This document shows positions 1 to 11,334 of a stretch of DNA of 64,000 bases, in pieces. The stretch lies in NCBI GenBank assembly GCA_022432975.1, contig CM039509.1, positions 21,607,432 through 21,671,431 on the forward strand. Direction: 5' to 3'. Positions within the stretch are counted from its first letter, which is position 1; each line of letters opens with the position of its first letter. This DNA is from Begonia masoniana. Lineage: Eukaryota; Streptophyta; Magnoliopsida; Cucurbitales; Begoniaceae. The notes beneath the pieces are model-generated. The model made no database searches. It saw nothing but the letters and a program-made list of their open reading frames with translations, and was not told where the DNA came from. A program made the position numbers and the translations under genes.

Positions 1-1795
1 TTTGTGGAAGCTTCCTCTGAATAATAGCACTGCATTCTTCTGTAAGAGCGATAAAACCACACTCCTCTATTTTGCGCTTGTGGGAAAGAATATCTTTCAA
101 AAATTTTGCATATTTAGGCATTTGCTCGAGAGCCTCAGCGAATGGAATGTTGATGTGGAGCTTTTTGAAGATATCAAGGAATTTTTCAAATTGTTTATCC
201 AACTTTGAATTTTTCAGGCGTTGTGGGAAGGGGACCTTAGGGATGATCTCTATTGGGATCTGAGGTGGAGTGTCCAGTAGCTCGTGATCCTTTGGTGTGG
301 ACTCGGATGATGACGAATGCACTCCGTCATGTGCGACCACTTTCTTATTTTCTTTGGTATAATTTTCAATCACTGCTCCACTTCTAAGTGTGATGGCATT
401 GCACTGAGCTCTGGGGTTGATTTCAGTGGAACTGGGTAACGTACCTTGTGGGCGTCCATTTAATGCAGCTGCCATCTGGCCCATTTGAGTTTATAAACTT
501 TGAATTTGAGCTGACTGGTTTTGCAAGGTTGTTCGTGTTTCGGCCATAAATTTATTTGTGTACTCCCCCATTTCAGCAATCATATTACTGGTGCGCTCTC
601 CCATCTTTGCAATTAATTCTTCAAGATTAACTTTCCTTTCCTGCACCGGTGGTTCTTGCTGAGGTACTTGAGGCGGTTGGACGGCGTTGTTCTGATTTTT
701 CCATGAAAAATTCAGATGATTGTTGCGCCCCCCATTAAAATAATTCCCTGAATTCTGATAGGTAGGTCTAGTATAATTTCCCACAAACTGAGCTTGTTCA
801 GACGAATTGCTAGCCATTTGGTTCCCTTGCTGACAGGTTTCACTAGCATGTGGTCCTTGGCACCAATGACATTGTATGATTGGGGAATGAATTGCATTAA
901 CTGGAGCTTGAGTACCCTGGATGTGCTGAGTGAGGGATGCAATCTGTGTAGTCAATGCTTTTATCGCTTCCAATTCTGGGGTATTTGGCTGCCTCCTCAA
1001 AATCTGACGTTCAACCGGGCACTGATCATTATTGAGGGATAACTCCTCTAACAGGTTGAATGCCTCCTCTTCCGTCTTTTGTAATAGTGATCCACCAGCC
1101 GCTGAGTTGACAAGAGTCCGTGTAGAAACTGATAAACCAATGAAGAATGTCTGTATTTGCATCCATTGTGGTAGACCATGTTGGGGGCATCTTCTTAAAA
1201 GCTCCTTGAATCGGCCCCATGCTTCATAGATTGTCTCACCATCAAATTGAGCAAAATTGGTGATCTCATTACGGAGTTTCGCCATCTTTTCAAAGGGAAA
1301 GAACTTGGATAGAAATTTCTGCACTAATTCATTCCATGTGGTAATTGAATCTGAAGGTAAGGAATTCAACCAATTCTTTGCACGATCTCTTAGTGTGAAG
1401 GGGAATAACCTGAGCTTGATAGCATCCTCAGAGACATTATGGTATTTAAAAGTATCACAGACCTCGACGAAGCTAGCAATATGATCCTTAGGGTCCTCAT
1501 TAGGCATACCACAAAATTGATACTGTTGGATCATTTGTATTGTTCCCGGCTTTATTTCAAAATTATTGCACGTGATGGCAGGTTTCCGAATTGCTGATTG
1601 AACCCCGTCCATGGATGGCATAACATAATCGAGCAAAGTTCGTCGTCCGACCTCTGCCACTTCAACCCTCTGTTGTAGATTCGCGTTTTGATCATCTGCC
1701 ATAATTGCTTGTTTTGTTTCCCTTCGATTTCGGCGATAGGTTCGTTCAATTTCAAGGTCGATAGGGATTAGGTTGGCAGTACCTAATTTTCGCAT
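1..1795 (-). pseudogene. gag-pol: Athila-type gag-pol, N-terminal part, one in-frame stop
   Basis: Capsid-type Gag followed by the linker into pol. The frame opens near 1795; a methionine starting MADDQN about 30 codons in is the likelier start. The retrotransposon Gag core is visible (DHIASFVEVCDTFKYHNVSED, LRDRAKNWLNSLP, TTWNELVQKFLSKFFP), followed by a zinc-knuckle variant CX2CX3HX4C (CHWCQGPHASETC) and a coiled, Gln-rich tail. The frame stops at TAA (491-493) but stays open on the far side to position 1, with the conserved continuation MGQMAAALNGRPQGTLP and later EALEQMPKYAKFLKDIL, typical of this lineage before the protease. This indicates a single nonsense mutation in an otherwise well-kept frame. 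Protease and RT are beyond the window. Lineage is certain at the gypsy level and probable for Athila. Confidence 0.85.
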
Positions 1796-1893
1796 ACACC
1801 TGTAATGTGCAAATAATGTAATTTAAGCCTAGCAGCAAAAAAAAAAATTAAATATAAACTAAAATAAAATAATTCAATAATAACAAAATTAAT

Positions 1894-1911
1894 TCCCTGG
1901 CAACGGCGCCA
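1894..1911 (-). other. Primer-binding site, tRNA-Asp
   Basis: The minus strand reads TGGCGCCGTTGCCAGGGA, complementary to the 3' end of plant tRNA-Asp(GTC) with one mismatch. It lies 6 bases inside the LTR edge at 1918, as expected for reverse-transcription priming. Positions 1796-1893 between it and gag are an A-rich leader without further signal. Confidence 0.85.
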
Positions 1912-1917
1912 AAAACT

Positions 1918-3554
1918 TGTTGCGAAAAATCGTGATACGCAAGTGCACGTGTCGCAAAAGTAATAAAGTGTGTATAAGTACGAGTGTCGATCCCACGAGG
2001 AATAATTATGTTAAATATTGAATATCTAAATTTCAGTTTAATTTGAAAAGAAATAATAAGTTGATGATTTAAGATTTTGAACTAAAATAATTCAAATAAA
2101 AGAAATTTAACAATTTAAATAATAGAATTAAATATAAAAGAGTAAGATTATATGATGAGAAAATCCAGGGTTCCAATTTCACTTAACTAATCCTATTTAT
2201 TAAACCTAATTCAAGTGATTAATTCCTATTCCTTCGTGTTGATGGTAATTTCACAAAAATATTCATCAATCTCTCTCAAGCAAAGACAAACTTATTCAAT
2301 TAACGAATTATCACCTCTCGGTCTCTAATCCTGAGAATTAATTGAATACATTAAGAACAAGAAATTATATTACCACTCAAACGCCCTAACTATCTCTAGC
2401 CTAGGATCCTTTTTAAGGCAATTTATTCAGTACACGGTTAAATTCTCCGCTCTCGCATTCCGAACTAACCCTAAAGTTCTTTGTTTTGGTGATCAAGCAA
2501 ACCTAAGCATTACGTTTAGAATAAATTACTCAACACAGAAAAGGAACAGAAAATTAAATACTTGAATCAAGAAAAATAAATAATCTAAATAAAGTTACGT
2601 CAAAACCCTAGAACGAGAAGTTTAGTTCATGATAAAAGATAAATAAACAATAATAATATTAAAGAGTTACATAATCAAATATTAGAAATAAAAATAATAG
2701 AAATAAAAAGAAAAGAAAAACTAGTAAAAATTTCTTCTCTTCGTTGCTGCTCGCTGCCTTCTCGCCAAATCCCTCAGCTTGCCGAATCCTGCTCTCGCCA
2801 GAATCGCCGAATCGCCCAAGGCCGAGAGTTCTGTCGCCGAATCTTCGCTTGAATCACTCACTCGCTGCCCGAAAAATCGCTAACTCCAGCCGCCCAACAC
2901 CGAAATCTTCGCCTCTGCCGAGAGCTCTCTGCTGCGCTCTCCAATTCGCCGAACCAGAATCTCGCTGCTCTGTAGATCGCCGCCCCAGAATTGCTGAAGG
3001 CTCCTCGCAGCTCAATCGCTGTTCTCAAAATCGCAGCCTCCTCCTCGCTGCCTGTTTCCTTTAGGTTTTATATTTTTTTTCCCTTCAGTCGATCCATGGC
3101 TTTGATTCTTTCTTTTTCCAGATTAATGGTTGCGATTTGATCAAGTCTTAGCTTAACGGTGTATATTAGACAATTTACTTTACAAATTTGTAAGCGATTG
3201 ATTGCTACTTGATTCACTTTCCAAATTATCAGATGATCGATCGCTGCTTGATGTGCTGCCGATGAATTCCAGCGATCGATTTCTCATTCTCTTCTAGCAG
3301 TTTGTGATTTCTTTTTAAGCGATCAATCGCTCAATGTGGCCCGATCGATTGATGTATTTACGGTTTTCATAATCTTCATTGCTTCTCCGTTTATTTTTCT
3401 TTGCAGCTACTTTTGTTTCTACGTAAACCTGTTTTAAATAAATCTTTCTGCACACTTACCCGAAATATATCAAATTTCTTCAAAACACTTGAGAAAAACT
3501 TATCGAATCAAGTATAAAAAGTATAAAAAAAATGTATAAAATACACACTCATCA
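1918..3554 (-). repeat. Athila-type 5' LTR
   Basis: 1637-bp long terminal repeat. On the minus strand it begins TGATGAGTGTG at 3554 and ends TTTTTCGCAACA at 1918, giving TG...CA ends. The part between about 2740 and 3060 is GC-rich, with many TCGCCGAATC-like words. Around 3230-3350 there are several GATCGATCGC and GCGATCAATCGC words, similar to those in the unrelated Tekay LTRs of this window. The partner LTR is off-window, so age cannot be read. Confidence 0.8.
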
Positions 3555-5025
3555 ATGTTGTGTATAAATTATGCTTTTTATTGTCTTGATGGTACATATG
3601 TTGAATGTTATAGTATGCACGTGTTCATGCATCATGGTTTTTAAAAAAGCATAGAAAATGAACTTCTGCACGATGTTTTCATGAAATGAAATGTGGCCTG
3701 AAAGGGAGCTATTGATCTATTGTGTAGGCACAAAGGAGTCTGTCACAATACCACATCGCCAGAACTAAATGAATCTACGTAATTTGTTATCTGGTCACGC
3801 GAGGTGGGGCTCAGGCATGGCTGTTGTTTGTGTGAGCATGTACCCCCCTCCGCTAGATATAAAGGGTTGTCCGACCGCGGGATGAATCCTTTCCTTTTAG
3901 CGGGCTGATATCTCGGTGACAATATGTCTGTGACGTAATGATAAGAAAATGTTGCATGGTTTCTGAAACTCATATGCACAGCATGCATTTACATTTATGA
4001 AACTTACTGAGCCTTTAGCTCATAGTGTGTCTGTATGGTGTAGGTGATCAGGATATAGGTGAGGATGAGGTTCCTCCACCCGAGGAGTGATGCAGTTGAC
4101 GGAGGATGGCTCGAGGTGGTGTGCTGGCGCAGTCGAGGCGTTTCATGACCCGTGAGGACGTGTATAGGTATTTTGGGTTGTTTTGGATAGAAAATGTTAG
4201 GTAAAATATTGCACAGATAAAACATTATAGGATGTTTGGTTCTGGATAGTGGATAGGTTTATGTTTTGAGTTTGTTTTTAAAACGTTTTGGAAATGTATT
4301 TTGTAAATGTTTGGTATTAGAGAAATGTTCGGTTTTTAAATATATCCACGCGAATTGTTTTTATGAAATTAGGTTATGTTTTTAAACGTGTTTCAAGTCG
4401 ACGTTTTGGATGAGATTTAGAGAGAGTTTATATTTGAATGAATGGTTGATGTAGGTGAAAATGTGTTAAAGAAGTTGAGTTAGATATGTATGCAGGGAAA
4501 GAAGGAAAAGAGAAGAAAGAAGGAGGGAAAGGGGGCGCCTGTCCTCTGGAAAATCCAGAGGACACGGTGATCGATCGCCCATGGGTGGGGATCGATCGCC
4601 CAAGGGTCGCACGCTTTCGAAATTTTTCCAGAGAGTGTGGCGATCAATCGCCCCTCGTTGGTCGCCGCGATCTGTGATCGCCTGGTGAGGCGATCACTTA
4701 CAAAACCAAGTGATCGCCAACGAGCGATCGATCGCCCATGCATTTTATGGACGAAAGTCCAATTCTGCCCCTATTTTGTTGGTTTCCAACGCTTCGATTG
4801 TTTTAAGCTTTTATTAAGTTTTCTTTTAATAGTTTCTAATTGTTTTATAAATTGTTTTAAGGTTTGTTTTAAATGGTTTTCTAAACGACTATAACAATTT
4901 CGGTTTCTATTCCGATTCCAATTCTGATTTTAAAGTTTAATATCCGCTCGAACGTTTAGGTTAAAGTTTAGTATAAAAAAAAATATAATACGGGAAAATT
5001 AGGGTACAGTATTAGGGTCGCTACA
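3555..5025 (+). repeat. Tekay-type LTR, 3' portion
   Basis: Right 60 percent of a Tekay/Del LTR. It starts abruptly in the block TTGTCTTGATGGTACAT, which lies about 1.1 kb into the complete LTR at 14395-16914, and ends TTAGGGTCGCTACA. It is followed by integrase sequence and not by a PBS, so it is a 3' LTR or a solo LTR. The missing left part should lie beyond the Athila element, outside the window. Expected target duplication on the right: CCCCA (5026-5030). Confidence 0.85.
4541..4737. repeat. Inverted-repeat cluster in Tekay LTR
   Basis: Perfect stems: GTCCTCTGGA/TCCAGAGGAC (4541-4563, 3-nt loop), GCGATC/GATCGC (4667-4681), and GGCGATCACTT/AAGTGATCGCC (4689-4718, 8-nt loop), plus GATCGATCGCC words at 4568, 4589 and 4723. 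The cluster sits 290-485 nt before the LTR end, the position it has in the other Tekay LTRs here. Confidence 0.8.
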
Positions 5026-7570
5026 CCCCAACCGTTTCAACAATGTGTTCCAAAAAGGCAATCAAAAACTTCGTGTCTCTATCCGACACTAAAGATTGCA
5101 AAATTCCATGCAAGCGAACGACTTCTTTAAAGTAAAGGTCAACTATGAAAGCAGAATCGTCGGTCTTGGCACAAGGAATAAAATGTGCCATCTTGGAGAA
5201 TCGATCGACGACTACCATTATGGAGTCCTTACTTCGTGCAGTTCGTGGTAGTCCTAAAACAAAGTCCATACTAACCTCTACCCAAGGGTGGGAAGGAACA
5301 GGTAAAGGCATGTATAAGCCTTGAGGGAGAACCTTACTTTTAGCTTTCTTGCAAATTATGCATGTCTTCAACACGCGATGTATATCCTTCATCATGTGGG
5401 GCCAATAGAAGTGTTCCTTAAGCGTGTCTAGGGTCTTTTTCTCTCCAAAGTGACCTGCTAGGCCTCCACAATGAGCTTCTTTTACAAGGCTTTGTCTTAA
5501 ACTGCCTTGAGGAATGCACAACTTTCTCGCTTTAACCAAATAGCCGTTCATGAAATGATATTCTCCTTCGGCTTTGTCCAAACATTTGATGTAGATGAGT
5601 CCAAAGTCCAGGTCTTTTTCATAGTGCTCCTTAATCCAACCGAAACCAAATAATCTATTCTCTAACTCCGTAAGTGGAATGCGTTTCCTAGAGAGTGCAT
5701 CAGCCACGACATTATTCTCCCCTTTTACATACTTAAGGGTGTACGAAAACCTCTCTAAAAACTCCACCCACGTGGCGTGTCTCTTGTTCAATTTATGTTG
5801 ACTCTTGATATGTCTCAAGGCTTGATGGTCAGTATTGATAACGAAATCTCAAGACAAGAGGTAATGTTGCCAGTGCTCTAATGCTCTTATGACACCATAA
5901 GATTCCTTATCATACATGGAGTAATTTAAGGCAGCTCCTTTCAATTTTTTGATAAAAAATGCAATGGGTTTCCCTTCTTGCATGAGTACGGCTCCTATGC
6001 CTACTCCAGAAGCATCACTCTTAATTTTGAATATTTTATTAAAATCTGGGAGTGCAAGTATGGGTGAGTGGCATAACTTGTCCTTGATTAGCTCAAAGCT
6101 CTTTTGACAGGCTGAGGTCTAGGTAAACTCTTGGTTTTTCTTCGTGCAATCCGTAAGTGGTGAGACTATTGAGCTAAAGTCCTTGATAAACCTCCTATAG
6201 AAATAGGCGAGTCCGTGGAAGCTACGTACCTCGGTTATAGAATTAGGTGTAGGCCAATCCTTAATGGCCTTGATCTTTTCAATATCAGCTTCCATTCCAT
6301 CCTTAGAAATAACGAACCCTAGAAAGTAAACTTTTTCTTGTGCGAATGAGCATTTACTTAAATTTCCATACAAATGAGCTTTTTGTAGGGTTTGGAAGAG
6401 TATACTTAGATGGTTAAGGTGTTGGGGGAGATCTAAACTATACATCAGTATATCGTCAAAATAAACAACTATAAATTTTTCTAAGAATTCCTTAAGTACA
6501 TGGTGCATAAGTCTCATGAATGTACTCGAGGAATTCGATAATCCAAAAGGCATGACCATCCATTCAAATAATCTATATTTTGTCTTGAACGCCATCTTCC
6601 ATTCGTCACCTTCCTTTATTCTAATTTGATGGTATCCACTGTTGAGATCTATTTTAGAGAAAATGGTGGCCCCACTGAGTTCATCTAACATATTCTCGAG
6701 CCGAGGAATGAGAAATCTATATTTGATGGTAATTTGGTTCGTGGCTCGACTATCGATACACATCCTCATGGTGCCGCCTTTCTTGTGTACTAATAAAGTA
6801 GGTACTGTACAGGGGCTCATGGACTCTCTTATATACCCCTTGTCCAACAATTCTTGTACTTGATCTTGCAGTTTTTTAGTTTCTTCGGAGTTCATTCGGT
6901 AAGCTAGTCGATTAGGTAACGCGGCTGCGGGTTGAAGGTCAATTTGGTGTTCAATACCACGTAGGGGTGGTAAACCTTTAGGTAAGTCTTCTGGAACTAC
7001 ATCATGGAACTGGTTGAGTAAAGTCTTAACAGTTTTAGGAATAACTCCTAGTTCCATAATTCTATCGCGAAAAAGTATCAAAATCAAGGGATTTCCTCTA
7101 CGTACAGACGCTTCCATTTGCTTCCTAGTCATGAATAGGTTAGCCTTATTCTCGGCTTATTTTCTTGCAGCATCATCTTTAGCAATCTGCTCAGGAGTCA
7201 TGGGGGCGAACTTAAAAGTCTTTCCATCATATTTAAGGGAATAATAGTTCGAATGTCCATCGTGGTGAACTCTTTTGTCAAACTGCCAAGGTCGGCCTAG
7301 GAGTAAGTGGCTCGCGCTCATAGGTAAAACATCACAAAGGACAGTGTCCTTAAAATTCCCTAAAGAAAACTGTACCTTCACTTGCTTAGTAACCTTGACA
7401 TCGTCCCTATTATCTAGCCATCGAAGCTTGTAAGGGTGAGAGTGAACACTAGTCTCCAGTCCTAATTTAGTAACTAAATCCTTGAAGGCTACATTTGCAC
7501 AACTACCTCAGTCAATAATTAGGGAGCATAGTTTATCCTTGATGAAACATCTACTATAGAAGATGTTCTC
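5026..7570 (-). pseudogene. pol: CRM-like pol: protease, RT, RNase H, partial integrase
   Basis: In order on the minus strand: aspartic protease around 7510, where the usual D-x-G-S active-site context reads IID-stop-GSCANV; a post-protease block ending near 7157; RT (7132-6119) with the intact catalytic YFDDIL box; RNase H with [11 protein letters not shown] near 6010; a second RNase H block (TDHQALRHI, ADALSR); and integrase with an HHCC zinc finger (H...H...CIICKKAK) and the core motifs SMDFVLGLPR and VSDRD. Stops interrupt the frame at about 7507, 7158, 6119 (a conserved Trp) and 5846. A frameshift lies near 5080, and the gene is cut at 5026 by a Tekay LTR. It cannot make a functional polyprotein. 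Confidence 0.8.
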
Positions 7571-8916
7571 TCATTGACAGTCTTCTCCAGAACTCTTAGT
7601 CACGAGGACACGTCTTCTTACCATAAGTAGAGGTCCTTCATGTGTGTGAACAATCTCTTCTTGGGAATCACTATCCTCCTCATCTTCTCTTACCACTTCT
7701 TGATCGTCCTCGTCCTCGCTTACAAATTCACCAGTGTCTTCTTGGAGGATCATCACTCGTCTATTGGGGCATTGAGCCCTAAAATGGCAAACACTATGGC
7801 ATTTATAACACTTCATCTCTTGGGATCTAGGGGGATTGGCAGTCTCTACTAGGGTTTTACTACTTGATTCCTTAGGTGGCCAAGTTCGTGTAAAAGGTTT
7901 CTTTCCTTCAGCCTGGGTAAAAGTCTTGATTGGTTCAGAAGGCTTTGGTGTAACCTTCAGGGTAGTCTTGGGCGGGAATTGCGGAGTAAAACTAGATTTC
8001 CTCTTTCTACTAAGTTGTTGCTCAACTCTCATGGCCATTTGTACTACCGCATCAAGGGTCTCTTGGGGGTGCAACTATATAATGTCTCCTATATCTCGGT
8101 TCAATCCTCGTATAAATCTTGCAATCACTTGCTCCTCAGGTTCATCCATCTCTCCTCGAATCCTAAGGGTCTCAAACTCGGCGAGGTATTCTTCAACGGA
8201 CTGACCTCCTTGTCTTATGTTTTGGATTTGTAAGAATAGTTCTTGTCGGTATTGGGTAAGAATGAATCACTTGGTCTTGAGGGACTTCATCAACCTCCAT
8301 GTGGTAACGGGGTCATCTCCTATCTTTTGTCTTTGTGATTTAATGTTGGACCACCAAAGGGCGGCATATCCCGTGAGTTCGACTGAGACTAATTGGATTT
8401 TAACTTTATCAGAATAGTCATAATAATCAAAAACTTTCTCCACTTTATCAATCCAATCTATGAAGGTATTACCATCGCATGCGCCATTGAAAGAAGGAAC
8501 ATGCAACTTAACGCTCCTCAAATCATCTAAATCCTTTCGACGGCCAGACCAAAAATTCTCTCCTTCATCAAGGGTCCATTCATCCTCATCACGATGGTCA
8601 AAGCCTTGAAATCTCCTCCTAGGTTTATCAGGTCTTTCTACATTAGGATAGGGTTCTTGATATTGAAATCTCCTTCTAGTATTCTCGGGTCTATCCGTAG
8701 GTGTAGGCTCTCAAGAGGGTTCTCCGGAATTGCGCTTGCATAATTTGTTTCCATAATTTGTTGCATGCCAACGGTTAGGTCCTTAAGTTGTTGGCCTAGG
8801 TTAGTGACTTCTCCACTAAGACCATTCAATTGTCCTTGCAAGCTAGACTCTCCCTCTTGTGGGGTTTGAGTCTCGGGTTGGGGAAGGTCCTTGCCCCGGT
8901 TCGGTTCTTGATTCAT
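7571..8916 (-). pseudogene. gag: CRM-like gag, frame broken
   Basis: Remains of a Gag protein in several frames. The N-terminal piece (8916-8638, MNQEPNRGKDLPQPE) looks like a coiled, Gln-rich leader. The capsid core (8521-8267) shows VPSFNGACDGNTFIDWIDKVEKVF and AALWW, a typical chromovirus Gag motif. The C-terminal piece (8074-7571) carries a zinc knuckle CYKCHSVCHFRAQC (CX2CX4HX4C, with a usually conserved Gly lost) and an acidic stretch. Frame breaks lie near 8638-8521 and 8266-8075. The protease follows directly. The gypsy Gag assignment is firm; the exact start is not. Confidence 0.75.
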
Positions 8917-10094
8917 ATCTTGGTTTAGCTCTCAGATAATTGCACTCCTAGTCTTCATTCAAGTGAATACTAAAGTTTTAGGAAGGAAAATATTAATTAT
9001 GTTTAAGTTGATCATGGGTGTTAGGGAAGGTAAAGGTGGGGAACCTAACTAGAATTCCGACCTAGAAATTTTGAAACGCGGTTTTGAGGGCTTAGAAGAC
9101 CTTTTTTGGTATAAAAACGTGATTTTCATAGGCATAGCTTGTGACATCTTGTAGATCTTTTCGATAGTTTTGATTTGCTAGGTGGCTCATAAAAAACTGA
9201 CACTCGTAGCCAAAGTTATGGTTGTTTTAAGGGGGAAATGTCAAATTCGATAACAAACAAGTTTTAAATCTGCTAAATAGTGATACCAGTTCGTACATGC
9301 TTTTAACGTCTTAGTGAACTTAATACAAATATTCCAAACATGAAAATACAAGCAATTATCTTAACAACAGAATTTTTTTTTTTTTTTTTTTTTTAAATTC
9401 AAAAGCTAAGCATAAAGTGAAAGTGACATAAAGTAACACTAAAAGTAATGGCTAGTTTAGGTTATGCACTTTTACTTAATTTTCACCCTTTTGAGTAATG
9501 TTACTTTACCAATGCAGCAGATTCGAAAATAGAAAACAAAACAGCAGAAATAATATGTTAACTAGTAGCAAACAAAACACTACACATGAAACTCGGATTT
9601 GGCACAACATAATGAAACAGAACACTAAAACAACATACTAATCACTATTTCAGCAAATAGCTTTCATACTCGAATCTCAACAAGTTTATATTCATGCTGA
9701 AAGGAATAAAAACACATTAATGGATAGTATCTCAATTCTGGAAAAATAAACACTTAACAGCCAAGTCACCACAACAAAAAGAGAAACAAAACATCAAGTA
9801 CTACAAGTTGTTAGCAAATGTTTAACCAAAAGAGGAAGGAAAACTTGTAGCACAAAAATGGTGGAAATGAAACTTAAAAACCCATGCTCAAGTTGCAGAC
9901 AACTATCAAAACATGCTGGAAAGGATCTTTGCAAGAAAATAAAGGAGAAGATACAAAAATAGCAAGAACAGCAAACACATTTTCTGGGTTTTCAAAAAAA
10001 CAACAAAACCCTAAAATATGAAAACGATAAACAGGTGAGAAAATGGGTATGAAGATTCAAACCGTTCAATTTCTATCCTTCATGGGAAGCCATT
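8917..10094 (-). other. Untranslated leader of the CRM-like element
   Basis: About 1.2 kb of AT-rich sequence between PBS and gag. It contains a run of about 24 T (around 9370-9394) and no open frame with recognisable content. Long leaders are usual in chromoviruses. Confidence 0.6.
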
Positions 10095-10110
10095 CCTGGC
10101 TCTGATACCA
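10095..10110 (-). other. Primer-binding site, tRNA-iMet
   Basis: The minus strand reads TGGTATCAGAGCCAGG, complementary to the 3' end of plant initiator tRNA-Met over 16 bases, 2 bases inside the LTR edge. Confidence 0.9.
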
Positions 10111-10112
10111 CA

Positions 10113-11154
10113 TGACACGATTCCATCTCCAAAGGGCTCGTGTTTCTACCCACAAAAACAGATTAGCAAAGAAATAGATTTCGACAACCAACAGAAAAAC
10201 CAGAGGATTCCAGCAACAATTTGACCAACCAAAAAATATTCAAATTCAACAAAATTTTAAGGGATTCTTCAAATATAAGTTAAGTTTATGTCCTAAAAGT
10301 TTCGAGTCCAGATGATGAGAAAATCGAAAGTTATTTGAAGAACACCAGATGCTGTCCGATAAGCAATATTTTGTAAGCTTTCGGCATACACTCTTCCGTA
10401 GAAGAATGGCAGCAAATGGAACGGGTTAATGGCCACCTTCTTCATGTATCCTACTCTGAAAAGAGAGGGAAGAAGCGTGGAACAATAGCTATTCAAGCAA
10501 CCGTGGGCTTGAAAGCGTAAAGGAGAGAACTCCTTCTCGGTTCTTGACCGAACAGAGCCTTACCGTTCATCAGTCTTCAAGCTCCAAGCACTCAGCCAAA
10601 ATTAGGTTATTCTAATAGTATCAACAACCATTACAAGCACCAATAACCATGCTTTTACAGACCTAGGGTGGCTGGAAAAGTGGGCTTCAAAATGGGCTTC
10701 AAAGGGGCTTCAAAATGGGCCAAAGCCTTGGCCTAGTGTAACATACTCTTCATTTGATCCATCTTCCAAACCACCATCTAAACTAGCATAAATCTAATCC
10801 TAATGCCTAAGGATGCATGCAACTATAAAATATTACATGAAAGGTCAATGTTACTCAACAAAATACAAGGCTAAAAGTTTGCCAAAACAACAAGAAAAAA
10901 AATAAGCGTTCGGTTACAATTTTAATCCCAAGGGAGACAAATCTCTTCTTCAAGTGCCTCCGTCTTCAAGTGTCTCCGTTGTTTTTTCCCAAGTTTGCAA
11001 GTGCACGGGTTGATCTAGGTCCCTTGTGCTCGGCTCCCAATCCAAATCCGTGAAGAGGCCCTCAAGTCCTGCAAAAGAATTGAATTTGTTAGTAAATAGA
11101 TTAGATAATGCTTTGGCCTTGGTTTGCGATCGAGTGACGGCCCTCTGGGGCACA
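10113..11154 (-). repeat. CRM-like 5' LTR
   Basis: 1042-bp LTR. On the minus strand it begins TGTGCCCCAG at 11154 and ends TCGTGTCA at 10113. The right edge is supported by two related LTR remnants whose similarity also stops at the GGCACA word (29524 and 31103). The LTR start is in frame with a short reading frame (VPQRAVTRSQTKAKA), the tail of a polyprotein that would run into the 3' LTR. Expected TSD on the right: TCAAA (11155-11159). Confidence 0.75.
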
Positions 11155-11334
11155 TCAAAAGTGGATCGCATCCCTAAATCCAACTAAGCCATACCTATTA
11201 TCAATATGAAGGGAAGTCCAAAAAAGTCTCTTTCTCTATTTGGTTGATTGAGGGACAGGGATACTTCCATAATATGGGTACTTACAACTAGGATGATGTG
11301 AGAATTTATGTAGCCGAGTCACGAGGACTTCTTC
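11155..11334. other. Unassigned filler, possibly mitochondrial-like
   Basis: No LTR, ORF or repeat signature. Composition resembles the longer organelle-like segments further right. The last five bases (TCTTC) are the left target-site copy of the solo LTR that follows; the sequence continues at 13893. Confidence 0.35.

Larger units (their letters stand above)
1..3554 (-). mobile_element. Athila-type Ty3/gypsy element, 5' part only
   Basis: Minus-strand LTR retrotransposon cut by the left window edge. Reading leftward it shows a 5' LTR (3554 to 1918), a primer-binding site matching plant tRNA-Asp, a short leader, then gag and the start of pol. The Gag sequence, the tRNA-Asp primer and the LTR ends (TGATGAGTG ... 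GCAACA) fit the Athila/Tat branch. It interrupts a Tekay LTR that resumes at 3555, so it is younger than that LTR. The other LTR, the rest of pol and the left target-site copy lie outside the window. Confidence 0.85.
5026..11154 (-). mobile_element. CRM-like Ty3/gypsy chromovirus, decayed, 3' end missing
   Basis: Minus-strand element with 5' LTR (11154 to 10113), iMet PBS, a 1.2-kb leader, gag, protease, RT, RNase H and part of integrase. Integrase stops exactly where the Tekay LTR begins (5025/5026), so that LTR was inserted into it. RT and integrase motifs (SPCTVPTLLVHKKGG, YFDDIL, VVDRFSKMAHFIPC) resemble CRM and related chromoviruses; CRM versus Galadriel/Reina was not decided. Several nonsense and frame breaks make it a fossil, and it is the oldest layer of this nest. 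Confidence 0.8.

Noticed and set aside
2744..3064. 106-codon open frame in the Athila LTR
   Set aside because: It lies entirely inside a GC-rich part of the LTR, is Ser/Pro/Arg-rich and repetitive (CGCCGAATC words), and shows no domain. Treated as chance.
9370..9394. T run as evidence of a retroposed poly(A) tail
   Set aside because: It sits in the leader of an LTR element, with no flanking target duplication or coding sequence.
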